Notes under the pieces: generated by a model
Databases searched by the model: none
Told to the model about the DNA's origin: nothing
What the model saw: the letters and a program-made list of their open reading frames with translations, nothing else
Position numbers and translations under genes: made by a program
Shown: piece after piece, positions 34,202 to 44,048 of the stretch
Layout of the letters: each line of letters begins with the position of its first letter
Numbering within the stretch: position 1 is the first letter of the stretch
From: Thermomucor indicae-seudaticae
Lineage: Eukaryota > Mucoromycota > Mucoromycetes > Mucorales > Lichtheimiaceae
Direction of reading: 5' to 3'
Assembly (NCBI GenBank): GCA_000787465.1
Contig: JSYX01000126.1
Coordinates: 1-64,000, forward strand
Length of the DNA stretch: 64,000 nt

Positions 34202-35576
34202 AATGTCTTCAAAAACCCATATTATACGCTATGTACGGCCGCCACATTCTTCGAGTCTTTCAACAAGCATATGGTGATCTCCCAGGGTCGCGCTTGGTGG
34301 ACTGACGGTCCAACACTACGAGTCATATTTTTGCGAGCTTATGGAAACATACAGTGCCTGCCCGCTCGATACAGTGATATTTCGATATAACGATCGGCTC
34401 CGGTTCCTAATGTCTTGTAGCGCGGTTCTTGTAAGTTCATTCCAACAACATTTTCTTTCAGATTGGATTGGTAATTTTAACGTCTACTCAAGGGTGCACC
34501 ACAGTTCACGGCAAGCCCACTTTTGGCAGAGAGATAGTAACTAAGAGAGGTAACAACAGAGAGATGTAACAGTAGTGAGATATTAAAACAGAGAGAGGAG
34601 CACCTCAGGCAAGAGACAAGTAAAATGAAGAGGAAAGAGTAGAAAAAGCGAGATTTTCGGAAGCAGTCGCCGCACGCAAAAAGAAGATTCATCTTGCGTA
34701 TTCGAATAAATAAAGCAGCTTCAATGTCAACGTTAGATTTCCATCAAGGTGTTCGCTATATGATTACTTCGCATATTGATCCGGACCTCGCTCATGCTCC
34801 TGAAGCATGACCGCAGAGCAAAATATGCCTTGAATCCTTCGGAACATTTGCGATTGAAAACTGCCATGTTTGCATGAACGTACAATTGAGCGTCTGTATT
34901 AGTCGAGATTCGTTTTTCAATCAAGAAGAAGTCAAAAAAATTATACATTGTGGCTGCGAGTAATACTTTTTACGCTGCTGGAGAATGTGAAATATGTGCC
35001 TTTCGCACACTTATAGCTTCCCGGTGGGGCCAACTATATGTCGAGCCCACAAACATTCAATAATCTTGTCTAGGTGCGAAATAGATACAAGTGATTGTTT
35101 ACGTAACCGAGTGGTGTAGCCGCACCTCATTTGGTGAGACCTGCAAAGCACATGGTCAGTTGACTGACGCGTTTTATTGATACCGCAGATGACACGGGTA
35201 ATACGCTTCTATATCTGTAGTTGTTGACCGAGGGACACTAAAGTATGTATGAATTGACAAACAGGTGAAGAAATCGAAGAGACAGAGAAACGATGAGCTA
35301 CAGCAGTACGGTTGGAACAGTATATCGCAGAAGAGGAATCCCATAGTTGAATTCATTGGTCTATTCTAAATTACGTATATCCACAATCGTTTCTTATGTT
35401 GCACTTTCTTTGCTCATGATGGCAGCATCTGCTGCAGTTTCCTCTTGACTGGAGGAAAGTCTAATTGTCAAAGCTGAGAAAAGTGCAAGTGACTTCTTTT
35501 CAAATATGGCGCGCGTGGTACGAGCAACTTTTTTTTGTAAAGATAAACATTGGGATAGCAGAAAAATCTTTTTTTA
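34202..35576. other. Intergenic, no gene seen
   Basis: Contains a GA-rich tract (about 34530-34640) and otherwise featureless AT-rich DNA. Confidence 0.5.
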
Positions 35577-36217
35577 TTAAGCGGCAACCTCAAGCTGGTC
35601 GCGAGACCGCTTCTTGCCGCGGTGCCTATCGGCTATGAGCCTCAGCACCTCCTTCACGTCGTCGACGGAAGTCCTAGATTGCCGAACAAACTTTGGCGTC
35701 GGCAGCGCCAGAAAAGAGCCCGTCTTCTTTTGCCAATGGTGCATGGCACACCATTCCCCGCCACCACGGAGCTGCGTGGCCTCGAACTTGCGGATGGCCC
35801 ACTGGGTATGGCCAATGTTGGCCTTCTTGTTCCCCTAATTATATTATGCCAATGGTTAACTTTGTATTGTTTATCAGTAGAAAAGATTGACAGCTTACGA
35901 GTTGGGCCAATCGTTCAGCGCGATCCTTCTCGCGCTTGGCCTTGTCGCGCCTTACGAAGCCGCATGTCAGTAAAGAAAAGCGCCCGAGACCAAATTGTGT
36001 GAAAAAAGCTCTCTCTCACCTCCATCGTTCTTGCGACGACTTCCTTCTTTTCGCATGATACTCGCGGAGATTCTGCTCACGCTTTCCCTGTCGCCCTTCT
36101 TCTTCGCGTCCCTGGTCGAAAATGATCCGCAATGGGTAAGCGGTGCTCGGATAAAATATATATATTGTTTGCTGTACACACCTCCCTACCGCGCCCGTGC
36201 GAGTCGGCTTCAATCAT
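35577..36217 (-). CDS. Spliced gene of unknown function, basic C-terminal protein
   Basis: The longest exon has no internal start and is easily missed. Reading backwards from the TAA at 35579-35577, the last exon (35834-35577) gives GNKKANIGHTQWAIRKFEA ... GEWCAMHHWQKKTGSFLALP ... DDVKEVLRLIADRHRGKKR. A 64-nt GT-AG intron (35898-35835) joins it to RRDKAKREKDRAERLAQL (35950-35899). A 69-nt intron (36019-35951, branch CTGAC) joins that to IIFDQGREEEGRQGKREQNL...SSQERW. All phases agree. The 5' end is unresolved: the ATG at 36217 (MIEADSHGRGRE) is one candidate but needs a very short intron, and exon-like sequence continues to about 36355. GC content is higher than in the flanks. I recognise no family. 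The charged helix followed by a Trp-rich region is distinctive. Confidence 0.6.
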
Positions 36218-36999
36218 GCTGCAGAGAGCATCGATATCGTAGATCTTTTGGTCGCCGTAGGATGGCCCGCGTTAGGGAAAAAATGTATCGTTCTTATTAT
36301 AAATGGGACTTACTTGGGCTTGGGGTTGCCGGAGGATTGCGCTAGAACAGCAACTCGAATTAAATCATCCGTTCACTCCATCGAAAAAAGGAGGCCAGTT
36401 AAATACCGTTTTTGGAGCCAAAAGCAGTAGAAATTTTGCTGTAAGAGATGGGTTGTCTATCGCACTTGGTCGGTGCAGGCTATTTATACTTGCTAGGAGG
36501 AAGAAATTAGTTTCACACGGTTGTTTGTTTGTTACACATTTTTTCGAGGATATTTTAATCCTTTCACCGCACTCATCACTCCAAGTTTCCCGGGAGCCGA
36601 AAAAATTCTGATCCAAACTGACAGCCGTTTTCTTTTTGCTGTTGACAAGCATCCGCGGGTAACGGTCTCATATTTCGACACCATCTGTCCAAAGACAAAT
36701 AAAAACACCGCGCACCTTTTTATATACCGAGGTTGTTTTCTCTCAAGCATCGATTTTTATTGTGATGTTCTATACTGGATAACACTATCCTAGTAAAAGT
36801 GATCGTGCGTTTCCTGTCCTCGTTGTTCTCGCCATAACGTGCATGGTTACACTAAAGATATGTTAGGGAGATTCAGTCTAGCTAGCGGGGCGTCTGAATT
36901 CAATAAACTCATCACTTCTTGTGCTAACGGAGATGGTCACTATATCAGACGCGCACTGCAAAATATGCAATGCATTCACTCCTACATGCCCCCCAGCTC
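36218..36999. other. Intergenic, possible 5' end of the preceding minus-strand gene
   Basis: A consensus donor (GTAAGT on the minus strand, at about 36314) preceded by coding-like QSSGNPKPK suggests an additional 5' exon near 36330-36360, but no in-frame ATG is visible. Nothing else found. Confidence 0.35.
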
Positions 37000-37469
37000 A
37001 CCAGAAAATACGCATTAGGCCCGCCCACAGTCCAAGCGTGAAGCCAAGAAAACTTCTCTAGGGTTAGGGCGACTTTTCGCAATGAGACAGAAATTGAGCG
37101 ACAAAGGAAGAAACAACAAGTCCCAGGACTTGCACAAACAGTTTTCTATTATTTATTGTCCGGTACGGATGCACAATGATAGTTAGCAGCATTATAACGT
37201 TTCCCCTAGCGCGGGCGATTGGTGTCGTCAAGAAACGTATGCTGGTGGTTGTTCCAAAGGTAAACGTGATTCGGGTTTTACTCACTAAAAAATGCAGTCA
37301 TTACAGAGGTGCGTAATGCCTACCGGCCATTGCTAACGACAGTTCGCGGAGGATCTGCCGACCAAAATACGTTTGTCTAAACTGCTCAATGTCGACAGTC
37401 CAGTAGTCACCCCTGGTATATCCCATTTCGTCCCGGGGGATCCGTACGAAGCAAGGATATAATGACAAC

Positions 37470-38477
37470 TTATTTCGGATAGTTGCCTAGCGTTTTTTTA
37501 GTTATTCTTTGATCGCCCCCCTCGTTCTCCAAATAAAACTGCACCTTCCACTTGGACTCATCTGCTTTGGAAAAATTGGGATCATGTTGTTGTATCCACT
37601 TGTAAATTTCTCGGATTGTGAGTCTTCGCGCATAGGAGCTGAGAATGGCCAGGCCGATCAGATACGGGTACGAAGTAGGACCACGAGGGATATCTATTGA
37701 TGGACCTGGTGTTGGATCCGCAGCAGGGACCGCATGAGACGGAGCGTTCGGCGACTGTTGTGGTTCTTGGAAACCAGACAAGGTCGGTTCGGCAGACTGT
37801 TGTGGTTGTGGGAAACCGAATATAGTCGGGTCGGAAAACTGTTGTGATTCTTGAAAGCCATACATAGCCGCGTCGGAAAACTGTTGTGGCTGTGTGAAAT
37901 CATACAAAGGCGCGCCGGAAAATTGTGGCGGTTGTGCAGAACTACACGAAGCCGCGTCGGAAAACTGTTGTTGTTGTTGTGGTGGGACTCCATAGAAAGG
38001 CACTTGGACAGACTGCTGTTGCGGTCCTGAAGAACCACCGAAAGGCACGTCGGCAGATTGTTGTGGTTGTTGTCCCAATACAGATAAAAAAAAGTTCCTA
38101 AGCTGTTGAAGGGGTGAGATTCCAGGCCAAAACGCTTCGACAGACTGTTGCAGTTGTTGTCTGAATCCACCAAAAGACGCTTCAGCAGACTGTTGTTGGG
38201 GAGGGTAATACGGGTACGCGTGGTTGTTGTAGTTGTTGTTGTTGTTGTTGTCTTGTTGAGGGTAATAGGGATTGTTCTGTGGCTGTTGGTGATGCTGGCC
38301 ATTGTTTGGTTGAAGGCCTGGGGCATCCGGAGCAAAGTTGGTGACGAGTTCGAGATCACGGGGAGGAAAATTATCGTCAGCTGGCTCTTGAGGAGGATCT
38401 GCGTCGGCGAGAAGTTTGAGGATATCGGACAGGCCGGGTTGGCGGTTGACTGAAGGATCCTGATATTGATCAGCCAT
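37470..38477 (-). CDS. Forkhead-like protein, paralogue 3, with Gln-rich repeats
   Basis: 335 residues from the ATG at 38477 (MADQYQDPSVNRQPG). Acidic motif DNFPPRDLELVTNF, then a Gln/Asn/Pro-rich region. Between about 37990 and 37740 lie at least six copies of a 14-residue unit of the type QQ(F/S)SDxxxxGFQxP (42 nt each). The C-terminal part is forkhead-like: SYPYLIGLAILSSYARRLTIREIYKWIQQHDPNF, then ESKWKVQFYLENEGGDQRITKK. Helices 1 and 2 fit the forkhead consensus well. The expected recognition helix (NSIRHNLS) is replaced. The Gln-rich repeats resemble activation or prion-like segments. A transcription-related role is inferred only. The long frame antisense to the repeats is a shadow. Confidence 0.7.
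   Translation of the reverse strand: MADQYQDPSVNRQPGLSDILKLLADADPPQEPADDNFPPRDLELVTNFAPDAPGLQPNNGQHHQQPQNNPYYPQQDNNNNNNYNNHAYPYYPPQQQSAEASFGGFRQQLQQSVEAFWPGISPLQQLRNFFLSVLGQQPQQSADVPFGGSSGPQQQSVQVPFYGVPPQQQQQFSDAASCSSAQPPQFSGAPLYDFTQPQQFSDAAMYGFQESQQFSDPTIFGFPQPQQSAEPTLSGFQEPQQSPNAPSHAVPAADPTPGPSIDIPRGPTSYPYLIGLAILSSYARRLTIREIYKWIQQHDPNFSKADESKWKVQFYLENEGGDQRITKKTLGNYPK
37740..37990 (-). repeat. 42-nt tandem repeats inside paralogue 3
   Basis: At least six imperfect in-frame copies encoding units such as QQSAEPTLSGFQEP, QQFSDPTIFGFPQP and QQFSDAAMYGFQES. Paralogues 1 and 2 lack them, so they expanded after duplication. Confidence 0.75.
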
Positions 38478-38540
38478 TTCGACTATGCGACGCAAAATTT
38501 CCCGCCTGGCAGGATATCGCTAGACGAAGCGGGCGCTCTG

Positions 38541-38564
38541 AGCTCTCGCTGCACGCCTTTTATA
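38541..38564 (-). promoter_or_regulatory. Conserved TATA-containing core promoter, paralogue 3
   Basis: TATAAAA at 38564-38558 (minus strand), then GGCGTGCAGCGAGAGCTCA, about 80 bp before the ATG. Confidence 0.65.
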
Positions 38565-38700
38565 AGAGGGAAAGTATTTTCCTCGCTGCAAGATGAACAT
38601 TCCGCGCTGCAAAACATTTCTGGGTATCTTTGTCGACAGCGTGCCCACTGTCCATACGCACTACAAAAATTCATCTTTTGGTTTCACGCCATGTCTCAGT

Positions 38701-39352
38701 TCATATCGTAATCTTGGTTTCAGCTTCACAACATAGATGCGTCCACAAGAGGCGCGCTGTCTACAAAGTTACCCAGAAATGACTTGCAGTGAGGGCAGTA
38801 ATTCTCAATAGCCTCCGAACGACATGCTACTTTTCTGTTCTGCACCCCAGAAACGGTCCTTGGCAAGTCGCCAAGTTGTGTTCGGTGCAGCTCGCAATGT
38901 GACACTCATCGCAGCCTATGTGAGATGCCTGCTCTACCCTAGCATTCGCAATCGCAAGGACGTCTGAAAATAATGAGATCAGTTCTCAGCGATTGACAAA
39001 GAGCCTTCCACGTAACACGGTATTAAGACATCGGTCTACTAAGCACGCTGTAGCAGACATGTTTGCGCTATATAGCATACGCCGAAAGGATATGCCCAAG
39101 TGAATACAGCTTTAATAGTTCGTGAATGGCACAAGTGTTGCAAGCAAGTATCGTGAATCTTGCTCAAGAAATCACTCTCTACTATATAACAAGGATGTTG
39201 TTGATGATGGCATAAAATGTTCAACCTCTAGTTCCATTATTATAATTATTATTACTATTAGCATTATTATTAAGAAAACTACGTACGGGTACTTTCGTGG
39301 GTGGGAATCATGCAAATGATATTGTTGAGTAATGGGAATGTCATTGGGGTTA
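38701..39352. other. Intergenic, no gene seen
   Basis: Includes an (ATT)n-like tract at about 39236-39275. No coding signal. Confidence 0.5.
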
Positions 39353-40891
39353 TTATTCAATGGACCAACGATGCGGTCCGTCCGGTTTCTCTGGGCCGTT
39401 CAAAGGATTCATGGAATGTGATGTGGTCGCTGTACCGGTGACATGCGAGACTAAGTACCAGTTAGCAAGCAATGTTAGTACAAGGTTAAAGAAGGGGCAA
39501 GAACATACTGTGGTTAATCAAGCCATGGTTGAAGTTCCGTAGACAAATGACAGACACAGGTACCGATACCTAGTAATAACACTTTAGTAACGATCGCTAT
39601 CTTTTTTCCTCCCTCAGTAAAAGCAAATCTTACAAGGATCAATGCCATATCTACACATACTGAAATCATTTGCAAAAGTCAGCTTACTTATATAAGATGC
39701 ATCATTTCTCAAACACTTACAAAAGAATGTCAGGAACGCTTTGGATCCAAGAAATTGTTGAGGATGCTGTGAGATTTGGACAAGTGTGTATATAAAGTAG
39801 CCCATACTGGCAGCTGAAAGAGCCATGAACAAGTACATTGGTACTTTAAGTTCGCGGCGCAGCTGTATACTTTAGTTAGCCTCTTTTCTTTCTTTGTCTA
39901 ATGGTCGAAAGAGGGATAATAACTTACACCCCAGGAAGCAAGCAGCAGCATGGCGATGGTTACCAAACAGCTCAGGATAACGTGAGAAACAAGGTTTTTG
40001 ACGAGACTGGTGGTGTCACCTGTGGCGGCTGCCTCGGGCCACCACGCCACGACCAGCAGCGCGAGATACTGGACCGCAAAGCCAAAGAAGAAAAAGAAGT
40101 CAAACTTGAGAAGCATGACAAAGATCTGGAACATCTTGTAGCGATCTATACATATATCATCAACATGAACATGATCCATGACGAATAGAGTGCTTTCTTT
40201 TATTACCTCGCATGGCCAGATCCGCTCCGATTTTCTTGTAAATCTGCCATCCAAATTCGAGATAAAGCTTGTATGCCAAAAAGATAAAGACGATACTGCT
40301 CAAGAGCATGATACAGATTTGTGTGATTTCGGCCCAGACACCAGCATTCAGCGAATCACCGAGAAACGAGACAATGCTGGAGTCGGATGCGTCGCTGAAC
40401 AGGGTCGTGGTCTGATGGTACTGGATGATGGAATACGCACTCATGCCTAGCTCAAACGCCACGAGTGCAATCAACTCGATCGTGTTCTTTTGATAAATCT
40501 ATGATTGTTGTCTCGTATTACGATCGTCGTTCTTTTGTCCCAAAAAGACAGGTGTCTTACCGCATCGATCACCAACGCAACCGTGAATACTTGTGCAACA
40601 ATAAACAGCGTAAAATAGACCAACAACGACCGAGCGTTCGCATAAGCTGTTATCAAACTCTGATTATGACCGTTTTCGATTTGATGATGTTGTTGTTCAT
40701 TGATGATATTAATCACGCGCGCGTGGTAAACGAAAATAATGGCTTCAAAAACAATGGCCAGGATGGCTTGAGCGAGTGTATTCAAGAAAATGGCCCGGGT
40801 CCATCGAGTATCTCCAAACTGTATTTCATTGTTATTATTTATTCTTTTCCCCCCTTCAATAAACACTTACAATGCGTGAAATGATCCACAT
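39353..40891 (-). CDS. UPF0658-type Golgi membrane protein
   Basis: Polytopic membrane protein of a fungal family known as UPF0658 Golgi apparatus membrane proteins. Exons from the 5' end: 40891-40871 (MWIISRI), 40818-40561 ([20 protein letters not shown] ... VALVIDA), 40486-40207 ([20 protein letters not shown] ...), 40145-39928 ([19 protein letters not shown] ...) and from 39862 ([20 protein letters not shown] ...). Junction phases agree and at least six hydrophobic helices result. After FLTFF the 3' exons are uncertain. The favoured last exon ends HRWSIE with TAA at 39355-39353, matching the short Trp-containing tail of the family. The molecular role is unknown. Confidence 0.75.
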
Positions 40892-42331
40892 TTATATGCA
40901 CCAAACAATGAGTGTAATGTACAAATGAAAGAGTAAAGGTCAATCTAAAAGGGAAACAAGAAAAAGGGCACCCTGGAAAATAGGGAGTACGGAAAAGTTA
41001 GGGACAAAGAACACGTTTTGCCCAGCCTCTGTTCTCTATAGTCTATATTAAGACAAAACGCTTTAGTGAATGCAGATCTTGAACTGTTCGCTATTTCCAT
41101 CGCTCTCTGCTCCTTCGACAACCACTAACAGAACATGAATAGCAAGGTACTTTATTAGAAAGTTCCTTTTCAGTCAAAGTGGAGATTTCTCTGATGTTCA
41201 ACGGACGGCTGGTTCTAATCTGCACAGAGAAAGTTTCAGTTGACGGTAAATCGTGGTTATCGGGAGCTGCGCGTGTGCCTTCTTTTTTCTCTCAGGCAAG
41301 GTATCTATGCTAAGTTTTCGTTGGCGTGTGGAACATTCCTCCAATCGCTGCACAGCGACTCAGCCCAATCAGCAATGATACTTCAACAACTCGCGTCGCA
41401 CTTTGACCGAACTCTTTGGCGACTCTTTCGCACGCGTTTCGGATACCGTTTTATGGTGATCCAATAATTTTTACGACCCTGGAGCAATGGTGAATACAGT
41501 TATAGCAGCTTTTATGGCCGCTGTTTCATATTATAGTAGCACTGTGGTAAGCAATGGACATCCGGGATGTAAAGCAGGCTTTCCGAGAGCTGGATGACCA
41601 ATTTCAAAGTTTAATACAGGTTTTGAACGTCCACTACAGCCGACACGGTGGATATTGTGTTGATCAATTGAAGAGTTATTGGATTGGAGCAATACTGGCA
41701 ATCTGGAGTGCTGTCTGTGTTGGATGGGATTGTCCAAGTGATCAACACATCTCAAATCTGTGGATCTGTGCTCGAAGAATATGTTCCTGATCGAGGTATG
41801 GTGTGATTATTACGGTTGCTCAACAAAGCGGCAAACAGGCTGGCAATTTCAACCCGCTGCGACTCTGAGAATTACAATGCGGATCACCAGAGTTAGGATG
41901 GTGCTGAAGAATATATATATATATATATATATATAGTGCGTTTGACCTGAATTTATGGATTTATGCGCAAATTCAGTAGATCAAGACCTTGATGGTCTCC
42001 AATTTGCTGTCCCCACAGTATCCAGCCTTGCCATTGTGGATGGCTATCAGGTAAGTATTGCCATGTTGCATGTTCGAGTCACTTTTAAGGAGAGATATCT
42101 GTTATTACGTGTGGACGGGTGCACAAAGGATGCGGACATGATGAGTTTTACCAATGAATGGCTCGAATAGCATACATACAATCTTGATGCAACTGTTACA
42201 ATAAAACTCTGTATCACAGAATCCGACTATTGCCTTTAAGCTTTGATCAACATTGGGTCGACGTTCTTACTGAAGAACCATGGTTCTACTGTCTTATTTT
42301 TAAAGAAAAACAGAGATAGACATTACAGCAT
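40892..42331. other. Intergenic, mobile-element debris likely
   Basis: Contains a (TA)n tract at 41911-41936 and several unassigned short frames (for example 41554-41790 and 41955-42170), but no recognisable gene. Confidence 0.45.
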
Positions 42332-42454
42332 GTTGTGCTTTACCTTCCAAGTCCTGTTTTCAGGCATGGAGAGCTGTATGCCGCTCTGTCACGCGTAACT
42401 GACTACAGAAATATATTCATCATTCCAGAGTCTCGCCAAATAAACGAAATGTGA
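42332..42454 (+). pseudogene. Pif1-type helicase C-terminal fragment
   Basis: Forty residues, VVLYLPSPVFRHGELYAALS RVTDYRN..., match the C-terminal helicase motif (G(Q/E)LY.ALSRV) of Pif1 helicases, including those of Helitron elements. Directly upstream the expected NKSQGQTL is recognisable only as KEKQR-stop-TL, so the frame is broken by a TAG. The rest of the helicase is not found within the preceding kilobase. This is a remnant of a transposon or a gene fragment. Confidence 0.7.
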
Positions 42455-43109
42455 CATGATGCAACAGAGTCGGTCAGTTGCAGGACCAGAAATGTCGTTT
42501 ACCAAGAAGCATCACCTATCCGACAATAGAAAGACAGGCAACACAGTCACTTAAGGCGAAACGCGCGGCCTAATTACCACAGTTTTTCCGGGTAGCGTTC
42601 GTATACGACCATCAAGACGATTTATAGCAACAAGACATTATGAATATACTTCTTTTTTTTTTTCGTCTCGGATGCGTCTTCCTGGTATCTAAACAACTTT
42701 CTGACACCAATACACTCCTCTTCTTTTGTCTGATGTGTTCTTTTCATTATAGGAAATGAAAATCTTAAGTACTAAAATAACCCTTCCGCATACCAAAGTC
42801 GACGAAATTGGATTACTTGAGACTTCTGAAGAGCCTCAAGTGCTCAGATGGAACTCTTATGTTTTCCAACCTTTGTGCAGTGGGTCAGCACCTCTCCAAC
42901 AAGCCGCCATAGTGAAAAGAGCAAAACATGTGCAATACACGAAATGGCCGATATATTACTGATTCATGTTGTCTATGCCACTAAGGATCAATTTGGTACA
43001 TTTAATTATGTAATGACGGGTATCACTATTAGCGTTTACAGGGATATGCTGACCCACTGTATGAAAAGTTGTAGAACATAAGGGTTTTCTCGGAGTATTT
43101 AAGGTTTTC

Positions 43110-43758
43110 ATTTCCTATAGTGTAAACAAACAAAAAGGACTTGCAGAAGTTGCAAAATGTCTGCTCGGTGGCAGTAACAAGTACAACCCTTGCGTGGCCA
43201 ACAACCAAAGTCGGTCCACGTCAGCGAAAAGAGAGAGCAATGGAAGCCGCTTTCGTCCTTTGACAATCCAGAAGAGAAGCAGAAGCCTGTCTTTGTTGCG
43301 TACGGTAATGGATCTTTTTCAGGCAGTATGAAAGGAAAAATCAGTGCTCCAACGAAGAACGTTTTACGAAAGCTCAGGCAAGGAGCTAAACAAACTAAGG
43401 TATGTAGAAAAAGTCTTTGTCTAAACTGGATCTCATTGTCTACAACTCCATATCTTAAAGGCAAAGGTTGTCATGATCGACGAATATCTCACGAGCCAGA
43501 TATGTCCAAAATGCATGACCCGACAATTAAGCCATCTTCACGAAACGCCGGACGCACAAGGCTGCAAAGGTGCCAAGATCCATGCTGTCCTCATGTACAA
43601 CTCATGGCAAGACGGTGTGGAACCGTGATGCATTGGCAGCCTGCAACATTTACCGTATCTTCGTTCACGTGGCCAAGAATAATAATAATCAACGGCCAGC
43701 CATCTTCATCCGTCCAAACACCATGCATACTGCTGAGGAAGACAGTAGTGTCCAGTAG
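43110..43758 (+). pseudogene. Fanzor/TnpB-like (OrfB zinc-ribbon) nuclease, decayed 3' part
   Basis: A conserved segment KPVFVAYGNGSFSGSMKGK with APTKNVLRKLRQ (43290-43399) is joined by a 61-nt intron (43400-43460) to AKVVMIDEYLTSQICPKC. That is the RuvC-II Glu and first zinc-ribbon Cys pair of TnpB/Fanzor proteins. After KIHAVL the frame shifts near 43590. In the new frame CTTHGKTVWNRDALAACNI follows, with the second zinc pair (one Cys now His) and the RuvC-III Asp. It then runs to a TAG at 43756-43758. Another shift lies near 43175-43190, upstream of which KCLLGGSNKYN may belong to it. The RuvC-I Asp and N-terminal half are not found. Such proteins are RNA-guided endonucleases carried by eukaryotic transposons. 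This copy looks inactive. Confidence 0.72.
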
Positions 43759-44048
43759 CAGTCAGTCTAGAGCAAAACGTTTTGGTTTGTTGTAGCTTGT
43801 TAAGACAAACCGAACGCTGAAAGAGGAGTTCGTCGAGGCTCAGTTGTCTGTACCTTGACCCAGTTCAACCTACCAAATAGCCTTGGGCAATAACACTGTA
43901 CCCCTTCTGTATGTAGAATGCTTTTACTTTCACGGAAAATGTGTCCACAATTACTTTTTGTGTACAAAAAAATGAAAAAAGATGTTACATGTATATGTTC
44001 TCTACAAAGTGGCGGTGGGCTGGCTTTTCTTTTTTCCTTTTTCCTTTT

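Larger units (their letters stand above)
37000..38700. repeat. Segmental repeat unit, copy 3
   Basis: The most diverged unit. Its 3' flank (37010-37290, 37370-37500) still aligns with 29385-29690 and 32050-32360. The gene is twice as long because of an internal repeat expansion. Confidence 0.7.

Noticed and set aside
37740..37990. Regular 42-bp repeats as a CRISPR-like array
   Set aside because: Repeats are contiguous without unique spacers, in frame with a protein, and in a eukaryotic context.
37694..38359. 221-residue frame, Asn/His/Ser-rich, overlapping paralogue 3
   Set aside because: Same strand but another frame of the Gln-codon repeats. It is an artefact of the CAA/CAG-rich tandem repeats and lacks conservation in the other paralogues.
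41911..41936. (TA)n tract as an origin or regulatory site
   Set aside because: A plain dinucleotide microsatellite with nothing else to support a function.
43190..43795. A single 201-residue protein across the Fanzor relic
   Set aside because: The frame reads through a GT-AG intron at 43400-43460 and loses all similarity afterwards. The conserved continuation is in other frames.
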